Shown: positions 45,301 through 54,292 of the stretch, in pieces
How positions within the stretch are numbered: the first letter of the stretch is position 1
How the letters are laid out: each line of letters opens with the position of its first letter
Origin: Bilabrum cf. latius
Lineage: Eukaryota > Bigyra: Bicosoecida > Bigyra > Bicosoecida
Direction of reading: 5' to 3'
Length of the DNA: 64,000 nucleotides
NCBI GenBank assembly: GCA_965178125.1
Contig: OZ237735.1
Span: 1,984,001-2,048,000 of the forward strand
The notes under the pieces: generated by a model
Databases searched by the model: none
What the model was told of the DNA's origin: nothing
What the model saw: the letters and a program-made list of their open reading frames with translations, nothing else
Program-made: the position numbers and the translations under genes

Positions 45301-48300
45301 AGCGCATGACGGTGGAGGCCGAGAAGCAGGCCGCGGCAGCTGTGGGCGGTGGCGGCGAGGCCGGTGCGAAGGACATGATCGACGCCGCCAAGGGGTCCCC
45401 CGAGCTGAGCAAGTCCGCCGGGCATGCACAGAAGAAGCTCGAGGAGAAGCTGGGCGAGGCAGTTGCCGAGCCCATCTAGTCCGTCAAGGGCGAGTCCCCG
45501 CTGGATGGCGTGGAGGCTTCCATGCTGATGCAGCTGGGTGGAATGCCAGGCGCAGCGGGTATGACCCAGGCGGCGGAGCTGGACCTGGCCATGCAGGGCG
45601 GCATGCCTGCCTTCAAGCCCCTTCCCATGGCCAAGTGCGTCGGCGCTGTTCCCTCGCAGGGCTGCATGCAGCAGGCCCCCGAGCAGCTGTCCTCTGCCAA
45701 CTGCGAGGCGCGGCTGGCCCGCTCGCAGGCGGCCGTGGTGGCAGCCGAGCATGCTATGTCGCTTGCAGTGGTGGCGGAGGCGGCGGCCCAGCGGCAGGCG
45801 CAGTCTTCTCTGGGGAGCGCGGCAGCAGGCCCCGTCCGCCCCGATGCGGCTGCGGGTGCGTTCCGTCGCTTGCGAGAGCGGGAGGCGGTGGTGCGCCGGG
45901 CGCAGTCGGTGCTCGACCGCACGCACTCGAAGCTTGATTCGATTGAGGCAGCCTGCGGGGCTGCTTCATTTGGGGGAAACGCTGGCTTGTTCGATGGTTT
46001 GGATGGTGGTGATGCCGCCGGACACTCGTTCTACCGCATTGACGTCGGGTCTACCCCGGCGCAAGCAGCAGCCTCCGCTCCGAGTACCCCGTGGGGTGTA
46101 CCGACGGCCGGCGCGGGTCAGCACGGCATCATCGTGTCGACCGGAAGCGGTGGCATCACTGCAACCATCGGGAGCCAGCAGACCTCAGTGGCTCTGCTTC
46201 AGGCCGCCGGTAAGTCCAAGACGGTTGCGTCTCGATCGCGCTCCCGTAGGCTGCGAGGTGGCGCGTCAGCGGAGCCAGCTGCGGACACTACTTCTGTCGG
46301 TGACGTCGTTGTAGTGCCGATGCCGCTTGACAAGAAGGGGGAGACGCCTGTCAAGGCCCACTCAATCGCCTTGGAAGCGGCACGCCGAGCAATCGAGGCG
46401 GCCAAGGTTGCCGAGGCTGCTGCAATCCAGGCTCTCCAGGCATCCAATATGACCTTGAATCAGCGCAAGGAGGCCGAGGCAGCCCTCAATGCCACTGCCG
46501 AGCACGTTGAGGAAGCTGAGGCTGCGGCGGCCGAGGCAGCCGGGGCGGCTGTTGCCGTTGCGGCGACAGCCAATTTGACGATTCACGCACGGGCTGAGGC
46601 CAAGGCAGCCGCTGCTGACGCGGCGGAAGCATCGAGTCGCTCCAGGCACTCCGCATTTGACGCTGTGCGAGGTCAGGGCACTTCCGTGCGGCGTGAGAAG
46701 GAGGCCGCAGCAATGCGGGACGAGGCGGAGCGGCTCGCAGGGCTCGCCGGCAAGCATGCGCAGGCCGCCTTCGACCACGCTAAGAACGCAACCAAGGCGC
46801 TCCAGCTCGCCGGCAAGCATGAAATGACGGCTTCCAAGCACGCGCGCAACGCCACTGCTGCTCGCACTGCCGCTGAGGAGGCCGAGAATGCTGCTCGCGA
46901 TCACGCGCAACAGGCGATGCACCACGCAGAAAAGGCCAAGGAGCATAGCGACAAGGCCACTGAGATGGCTCAGCAGGCCGCCGAGCACGCCAAGTCGACA
47001 AATACGTTCGCTAAACAGAGCGAAGACCACGCTCTGACTGCGCAGAGCAGCTTGGAATCGGCTCGTTCCGATGCTGATGAGGCTGCGGAGCAGGCCACAG
47101 AGGCCAAGCGGCACGAGGGGCGGGCCCAGAGCTCGAGTCACGATGCCAAGGAGAGCGAGAAGACTGCGGCCCACGCCGTCACTGTAGCTCGCAAGCACGC
47201 GGAAGAGTCTGAGCAGCAGGCCGCCGAGAGCATCGCCTCGAGCAAGGAAGCAGCTGGGCACAGGAACGTAACCGAGAGCGCTGGTGCCGACACGAAGGAA
47301 CAGGCGAAGCGAGCAGCCGAGCTCGAGGACCAGGCAAAGGAACACGCCCGTACGGCCAACGTGTCTCGCGTGAGCGCCGGCATCAGTGCGTCGAATGCCA
47401 ACGCCAGCGCCACTGCGAGCGAGGAGCATAAGGACAACGCCGTGGATGCTGCCGAGAACGCCAAGTCCCACCACGAGAACGCAGTGGAAGCGAGCAAGAC
47501 TGCCTAGGCAAACCGATTGGCCGCAGCGAAGGCCGAATCGGACACCAAGGCCCACGCAGCTCGTGCCGAGGATGCCCTCGAAGCTGCCCGCGAGTCTGAG
47601 AAGACTGCCAAGGAGATGGCAGCCAGGGCCGAGGACGAGTCGGCGGGAGCGGCAGAATCCGCCAAGCTCTCTGCTAGCGCTCGAGCCAGCGCTGAGGCAG
47701 CCGCTGAATCCGCCGACCAGCACCGCGTCATTTCGATTGGCCACTCCGAGAACGCCGAGAAGCACAGGCAAGAGACGGCCGCCGCCCTGGAGGAGTCAAA
47801 CCGCGCCAAGGAGCGCCTCCATGCCAAGTCTGTGCAGATCAACGAGGCCACCGACCAAGCAGAGAAGGCAGCGGTGGCTGCCAAGGAACAGGAAGAGGTC
47901 TCCCAGGCGGAACGAATGGCTGCTGCCAAGCGAGCGGAGGAGGCGGCATCTCGCGCTGCGAATGCGGAGGGCTCCGCCAAAGCCGCTGGATCCGATGCCG
48001 AGGCAGCCGAGGGCCACGCCACCACTGCGGAGGCAGACCGCAAGGTCGCCGAGGCCCAGGCGAAGGCCATCGCCGGGCTCGAGTCGGCGACGAAGCAGCA
48101 CGCCGCCATGGCAGAGTCGCAGGCAGCTGCCGCGAAGAACGCGAGCACGACCGCGGGCATGGCCGCCGTAGCAGGCAAGGCCAGCGAAGACGAAGCAGCC
48201 AAGTCGCTCGCCAGCGCGAAAGAGAGTGCTACTGCAGCGGCCAATGCAAGATCGAAGGCAGAAGCTCTGCACAAGCAGGTCGACGGTAAGTTGGCCACTA

Positions 48301-49643
48301 CGTAGAGTCTGGCCAAGGCGTCTGCGGAGCATCAGGCGGCGATCAAGGCTGCGCTACCCACGGCACAGAGCACCGCTGACTTCATCGACGAGCACAGCAA
48401 GTCGTCCTCATCACAGGCAGCCCAGGCCAAGGCATCCGCTGAGAAGGCAAGCGAGGCCCAGAAACAGGCGGCATCGAACAAGGCCGAGGCTGACAAGATG
48501 GCCAATGCTGCAGAGGCTCACGCGCATGCCGCCAAGAAGCACGCAGACGCCGCCTCGGGCCACTCGACCCAGGCTGCCAAGGCCAAGGATGCTGCCCACG
48601 CGCAGCAGGTCAAGGCTGCGCAAGCCGTCGAGGGGGCGTAGCGTGAAGCGAACCGGGCGAACATCGAGAAGACGAGGGTCCACGGGAACCGTGATAACGT
48701 CCAGAACATGAAGAATCAGGCAGCTGCCGCGATCAAGCCAGCCGAGGCGGACAAGAACCTTGCAGTGAAGGCGCGCGACGCCGCCAAGATCGCAAAGTAC
48801 AAGCCATGCGTGATTCACCACCATCGCTGGAGCTGGGGCAACTACTACAAGCGGCGGCGGGCCGAGTCGCCCGAGGATTGCTGCCAGCAGTGCGAGCGCG
48901 ACAGCAGGTGCAAGCTGACAATTTGGAATCATCATCGCTATTGCTATTTCCTGACCAAGCGAACACGCGGGTTTCATTACAACTCGGCGCACACCGTCAA
49001 CGTTCCGCAGTCTAGCTCGCTCCTGCAGGTGGACTCGAGCCATGAACAATCCGTAGAAATGGCAATCGAGGCCGGCGTGGCCAGCGGCGCGATCCTCAAG
49101 GTACCTCGTAGCGGTCCACCAGGCGGCATCCCGGGCGCGCAGTCCTTCCTGGACCTGCATGCGGAGGGTGTTGACGTGCCGGTGGCAGGCGCGAGCCAAG
49201 CCGAGGTAGATGAGGCGGAGGCGGAGGCAGAGGCGAGGAGCCAGGTGTTGGTGGATGCAGACGTGGCGGGCCAGCTTGCAATGGCCCTCTCGGATTCGGG
49301 CAGGAGCAGGAGCATGTTGGCTGAAGAGGCTAGGGTTGCGATTGATAGGGCGTCATCTCGTGCCCTTGGTTTCTTGCAAGGATAGGCAGTTGCTGGACGA
49401 CTCGGTGCGTCGTCTGGCCAATCGAAGGCAACACCGTCTTCAAAGGCACTCTCTCGATAGAGTGCGGCTGAAGAGGCGTAGCTGGTGGAGGCAGTGAAGA
49501 CATAGCGAGAGCTGATGATGGGCAACATGCTGCCACCTGCCCCTCATGGGGCTATATATGAGGAGGCGAAGGCGTTCATCGAAGCGCATGACCCGTTGTT
49601 GCAAGGGATCGCTGAGCTGAACGCCAGGAAGGGTTTTGAATGA
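39309..49643 (+). CDS. Giant PSI/PAN coiled-coil glycoprotein, right arm of inverted duplication
   Basis: Mirror paralogue of the left-arm gene: one frame of 3,445 codons with 23 TAGs, from acceptor TTTCGCAG (39301-39308) to TGA at 49641. Its first residues (NSVRLRGKQQQLQPEQ) align with the left copy (SVRLRGR-TAG-QGRESEQ). Same order of Cys motif, PSI-like module (42.48-42.6 kb), acidic repeats, Ala-rich coiled coil with sequons (RNATAARTAAE, KNATKAL) and PAN-like module (DCCQQCERDSRCKLTIW, about 48.87 kb). It has a 45-bp tandem repeat the left copy lacks, and lacks the left copy's KSSKIL-type helix near 35.6 kb. The tail EEA-TAG-LVEAVKT-TAG-RELM is helical if TAG is Glu. Exon 1 and any signal peptide are not resolved. 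Function unknown. Confidence 0.8.
40484..40740 (+). repeat. 45-bp tandem repeat, six copies, right arm only
   Basis: Encodes six units of a 15-residue acidic repeat of the form GEEDAPLSEEPSALA, with small changes (PLPEEP, GAPPSEEL). The left arm has a different sequence here, so the repeat arose or was lost after the duplication. Confidence 0.9.
42703..43345 (+). repeat. Tandem duplication of a ~320-bp coding block, right arm
   Basis: Two successive copies encode QTPVAE-TAG-SG[EK]DYEASCDGG-TAG-CTEAGTGS, then MGSDVVLD and HFQPKSVLV. Each copy carries the same two TAGs. The first copy begins SEQTPVAE with GAG (42705) where the second has TAG (43032). The left arm has the same doublet (about 32.87-33.47 kb). 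Confidence 0.85.
43770..43965 (+). repeat. 18-bp hexapeptide repeat array (TVAEDS/TATEDP units), right arm
   Basis: About ten six-residue units such as DSTVAE, DPTATE and DPTVGE. The left arm equivalent (about 32185-32385) has eleven, in a different order, showing recent expansion and contraction or conversion. Confidence 0.85.
49060..49310. repeat. Identity island shared by diverged arm ends (right copy)
   Basis: Right-arm partner of the 26436-26685 island. The flanking PAN-like module on one side and the tail on the other are only distantly similar between the arms. Confidence 0.85.
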
Positions 49644-49702
49644 TTTGTTTACATATTCAGATACTCCGTTAAATTTTTGCGTCGCACGACTTCAGTTGTG
49701 TC

Positions 49703-52700
49703 TCAAGGCCCAGGCTCTTCGTAGAAGCACACACAGCATGGAAAGTAGCGCTCACAAAGCGACACGTCTCGTCCAAGCTGAGGGGCAGGATCAAGGCTCC
49801 CCGACTTGTCTGGCTCGGCTGGTGGCTCCACATCCTCTCCATCACCACGCAAATCTGCAATCTCTCTTGCGATCCAATGCAGCGTGAACCCCCCAGCGTA
49901 CATGCCCTCCTCAGACACGCGTCTCACCCCGTAGTCAAGTCTTAGCACACCCCTGAACCGAGCAAGCTAGGCACTTTCCAGCCCCATGGCTGCCAGCCCG
50001 GCGTGCTGCGGGATCTTGCTCGGCACCACATCCAGTATCTTGGCCAAATCCCATTGGAGTAACTCCAGCAACACGGTCCCAGTAGCGGCCGCCCGCTGTT
50101 CAGGATTGTGTGGCGGTGGCCCGGCCTGGCTCGGCTTGGCAGCTGCACTGCCTGGCTGCTCACCTGCCCCTGACGACCCGGCCTAGCTTCCGCCACCGCT
50201 TCCGGCCCGCGCCCCTGGTTCACCACCAGAGGACTCCTCCACGAATGGGGCCGCAAACACGATCGCTTTCTTGGATCGGTGCCAGGGGCCATCGGCCTTA
50301 TTTTCTGCCAGGTCCCAAAGAGCCCTCCTGTTCCACGTGCGCGCGATCTTTCCGCTCGTTGTTTTGCGGACATGATGCTTTTTCAGCAGTAGCACGAGCT
50401 GTGGCTTTATGCCGTGCAAGTCCATGACGCTCGCGGCAATTTGCCCAGTTTTCTCGCGCAGAACTCGCACCTTCTCAGCCCTGTTCGACGGCAAGGCATC
50501 CCGCAGCTCTCCAACGATGACGAGCGCGTCGGGTTGCTCGGCCTCAAGAGCGGCAGCAGCTGATGCAGCTGATCCCAGACCGAGGGTCTCCAACGTCCCA
50601 CGGAGGACCCTAGTAGGAACAGCAAACGCAGCCGTGCAGCCTGGCCGCAGGTGCCCAGGCGTGCGCATGCCCCCCTCACCGACGATTGAGCCCACCGCCT
50701 CGGCAGCACCCTCCACATCCTGAGGGTAGTAGTTCTTGCCTCGCACGATGAGCATGTCCTTCATCCGCCCGGTGATGAACAGCTACCCACGTCGCATGAA
50801 TCCCAAGTCGCCGGTCCGCATCCACACCCTGTCTGGGTGGCTACCAAGGAGCGCATCACCCTCGGCGTCCTCGCCGTGTGCATCCTCGTCGTGCCTGTAG
50901 CTGTCGGCACGGCTTGCAGACGCCACGATGGCTGCACTTTCTCCATCGGCATCGGCTCCGCCTGCTCCTGCCCCCGAAGCAGGCCCCTACGCGTCTGTGC
51001 TGCCAACCATTTCAGCCAGCTGTTCTTGCGGAGTGTCCAACGGCGACCCGGCTTTGGCATGAAACGCAGATTTCGTCTTGGAATCGTCTCCCCAGTACCC
51101 TGCAGCCACGCTCGGGCTGGCAAGCCACAGCTCACCGATTCGCCCCGACTGCTCAGGTGCCGTTGCGCCCCCTTCTCCCCCTGATGCCACGGCAGCAGAT
51201 GCATCGCCCGCAGTCTCCTGGCGTCGGATGCGCTGCGGCTCCTTGATTTCTCCTCTCACCAAGTCTAGTGCCGCCGACGGCTCCGACGCAGCGCTGTTGC
51301 GGTCGAGCACTCTGCCAGACTTGGGATCGACGATGGCCATTGCAAACCCAAGGTCAGCGTTTCGCTCAATGTCACCGCAGCTGACGAGAACCTGCAAGGG
51401 CTCGCCGGACCCTTCGTCTTTGCCTGCCGACGCTTCGGTACCTGCTGCTCCTTCTGCTGATGATGAACCCGTTGCCGCATCAGTACCGCCGCTGCTCTAT
51501 GGCTGAGCCGGCTTCTCCATGCCGATTGTGGTTTCATCTGCTTGTACGGCCTCTTCAGCTGCGGTAGCCTGCACCCAATCGCCGAGGCTGCCATCGGCCC
51601 GCCTGTGCCTAAAGCCCTGAACAGCAGCTCGCTTGCCCTCTTGCAGGCTGGCTTGCGTGACCTTTGCACGCATACCCCCGCCATCACAGACGTACACTGT
51701 GGATTCAGCCATGCCAAAAGAGGGTTGCATCGCGATCGGTTGGAAGCCCAGGGGCTCAGCCACTGCGGAGAACGCATCCAAGGCATCTGCAGTGACGGGT
51801 TCAGCCGCATTCAGCGCAAACGCAAGCGAGTGCATGGAGATTAACGGATGGCCATCATCCTCTGGCAGCGCCTCGGCTGGGTGCGAAGGTCTCTGCGCCT
51901 GCCTGCGAAGCACTTGCTCCGCGGCCTTGGACCCTCCGCGCTCCGTGAATTTGCGAGCGGCCAGCAGGTACCCAAAGTTGGGGGACTGGACGTGCGTAGC
52001 GCGCGTCTGCGCAATCATGCGGATCCACAGCGGCGGGTCCCCCACGAATGAAAGAGGGGAGCAGTACACTCCGGACCCGCCGCAGTACATTGGACCGAGC
52101 GTGGATCCGATCAGCCCCATGTCGTGGTATTGGGGCAGCCACCCGGCGACACGGGTCTCCGGAGACGCGTTCATGGTGCGCATGATGCTCCCAAGGTTGT
52201 GCGAAAGTGACCCATGCGTGATCATCACCCCCTTAGGCTCCGAGGTGGAGCCTGACGTGAACTGCAAGAAAGCCACTTCGCTCGGTGCGAAATCCCTGGG
52301 CAGCTCAGCAATGTCCTTGCCACCTTGCAGCTTTTCTCCGGATGAAATCCAAGAATCTACCGAGATCCACTCAAGATCTGGCCATTCCATCCCAGTGGCC
52401 CCGTTTCCGAACACAGAAAGCAAGCTTGAAGCTGCTTGCTGCAACTCGGCAAGCCTCTTGGCACCGAGGTATGCAGAGTGCGAGAGAGCAATCGAGCACC
52501 CGCTTCTCCGCATTATTGAGCTGAAAGCAAGTAGCTGCTACTTCAGACGGCGGGGATCAGGCGGATACGCTGGAACAGCGATTAATCCGGCCTTGAGGCA
52601 TGCTACAAAAGTCACAATGAAATCCGGGCCGGGCAAGAACACGAGACCTACCCTATCGCCCCGTTTCGCCTTGCCGCTCTTCAAGATGTTGGTTGCAATG

Positions 52701-52894
52701 AGAGAACTGCATTGGTCCACTTGCTCATAGGTCAAAGCCTTCTAGGTGGCGCCGCTCTCGTCTACGTACCGCCACAGCAGCTTTGTCGGCGAGTGTTTCA
52801 CGAAGTACTCGAGTCTCGACAAGATACTGTCCACCCTAACAGTTGCACTGGATGACACCTCATTACCTGAGCGTTCGTCCTCCAACTTGTCCAT
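49703..52894 (-). CDS. Fatty-acyl-AMP ligase fused to acyl carrier protein domain
   Basis: ATG 52894 (MDKLEDERSGNEVSS) to TGA 49703, 1,063 residues, seven TAGs. Adenylation features: ALTYEQVDQ, AVPAYPPDPRRLK, P-loop TSGSTSEPKGV, WLPQYHDMGLIG (typical of FAAL), SPNFGYLLAARKF, TGDLGF and VRGKNYYPQDVE. A C-terminal carrier domain follows (AKILDVVPSKI, then MGLESA with the Ser that would carry phosphopantetheine). The family activates fatty acids as acyl-AMP and hands them to a carrier rather than to CoA, for lipid or polyketide assembly. TAGs fall inside conserved blocks: RRG-TAG-LFITGR (50783), where FAALs usually have Glu, sometimes Gln. The P-loop has Ser in place of the usual third Gly. It is divergent from the SDR gene with only ~105 bp between starts, so they may be co-regulated. 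Confidence 0.9.
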
Positions 52895-52999
52895 TCAATG
52901 GGTAAGGTTTGGGGGGTTTGTTCTGAATTTGATGGATTCATCATCGGCATCCGGAGCTGTAATTCATCGTCGGACAAAAACAGACACTTTGTGCCTGTC

Positions 53000-54256
53000 A
53001 TGTCAAGACCAGTCGCTATCGTTACTGGCGCTTCTTCTGGTATAGGCCTGGAAACAGCCCGGAATCTGTACCTGTAGGGCTTGCACGTTGTGCTGGCCTG
53101 CAGGTCCAAGGCAAAGTCCATTTCAGCCCAAAAGCAGATTCTAGCTGTAGGCAAGGCAGAGGAGCTCGGAAGCACCGAAGTCCAATTGGTTGATTTTTCT
53201 GACTTTAAGAGTGTTGCTGTTTTCTCCGATCGCGCGAAAAAGGCATACTCTGGCCGAATACAGGCCCTCGTCCTGAACGCCGGCTTGAATACCTTTGGCG
53301 AGGAGTTGATGTCACACGACAAGCTTGAAGTAACTTGGCAGGTAAACTTTCTGGCGCAGTATGCATTGGCCCTAACTCTGCTGCCAGAGCTTGAGCTGGC
53401 ACAAGTCTCAAATGGACGACCTTCAAGACTTGTGTTCTTGTCCAGCTTGATGCACTGGTTCGGGCATCCAGCTGATTTCGAAGCCGGTAGCGACAAGTTT
53501 CTACAGACTAGCTATGCGAGTAGCAAGTTGGCTTGCACTGTGGCATCCATGGAGTTGCATAGGCGCCTTGCCATTCGCGCGAAGCGCCAGGGCAAGCGTT
53601 CACCGGCAGTCACTTGCGTAGCGGTGAATCCAGGAGGCGTATCCACGTCCATATACAGGAATCTTGGTTCATGCACGCAGTGCATGATGGCCCCACTTCA
53701 ATCTGCGCTGTTTTTGACCAGCGAGCAAGCGGGGCAGGTGGTAGCGCACGCGGTAACGGGTGACGATGTGACAGGCGGCTCCTACTGGGCACCTCTGGCG
53801 GCAGCTCCAGGTATTCGGTGGAGCGACAGCGGAAAGGCTCCACTGCATTATGAGGCAAGCAACGGATCCAGGCCTCGGGCTGGGTCACGATCGAAGGCAG
53901 GTCCCAAGCCAGCCTCAGGCCCGTCAGGCTAGGCCTCTGGTGGTGCAGCCGGTGCAAATGGCGCTGCATCTGGAGCGTCATCGGACTCTGGAAGCGACGC
54001 AGTGAGCGAACCAGTCGATACGGAAACGTTCCTGCCGTCCGAGTACCCGCGATCCTGGTGGCAGTGGTCTATGGGGGCATACGCTCACGAAACACTAGGC
54101 CTGTTTGCAGGCCCGCAGAGACACGTTCCCAGTGCAGAGGCCAGGAGCCCAGCGACTGGGAAGCTACTGTGGGATGTGGCATTGAAGCAACTGCGAGGGC
54201 TGGGCAAGCATGGGGCAAAAATCTGCGACGATGCTATCTCCTGGCTGGAAGGTTGA
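53000..54256 (+). CDS. Short-chain dehydrogenase/reductase
   Basis: ATG 53000 to TGA 54254, 418 residues, two TAGs (53075, 53930). The cofactor motif TGASSGIG, followed after a TAG by HVVLACRS, LVLNAG, and the catalytic YASSK with NPGGV mark a classical SDR of the retinol-dehydrogenase/WWOX-like group that reduces or oxidises a hydroxyl or keto group with NAD(P). Reading ARNLYL-TAG-GLHVVLACR with a polar residue at TAG fits the family, which has Lys/Arg/Glu/Gln there. The C-terminal ~100 residues (Gly/Ala/Ser-rich, then FLPSEYPRSWWQW) extend beyond the core domain. Divergent from the acyl-AMP ligase gene, which suggests a shared lipid-modifying role. Confidence 0.88.
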
Positions 54257-54292
54257 TGGCAGACTCGGCCATACATAGAATTACCATCTGTT

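Larger units (their letters stand above)
25949..49643. repeat. Giant imperfect inverted duplication (two ~10.5-kb arms, ~2.4-kb spacer)
   Basis: Left arm 36883 down to 25949 and right arm 39309 up to 49643 are reverse-complement paralogues, each containing one complete giant gene reading away from the centre. Identity is very high over about 30.2-36.84 kb against 39.4-45.95 kb, including synonymous sites and low-complexity repeats; beyond that it drops sharply to a distant coiled-coil similarity. The spacer holds a YdjC-like gene. I see no transposase, terminal repeat or target duplication at the ends. Confidence 0.9.

Noticed and set aside
25949-49643. Inverted repeat as a transposon or viral terminal repeat
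   Set aside because: The arms are complete coding genes with no transposase, integrase or short target duplications visible at the ends.
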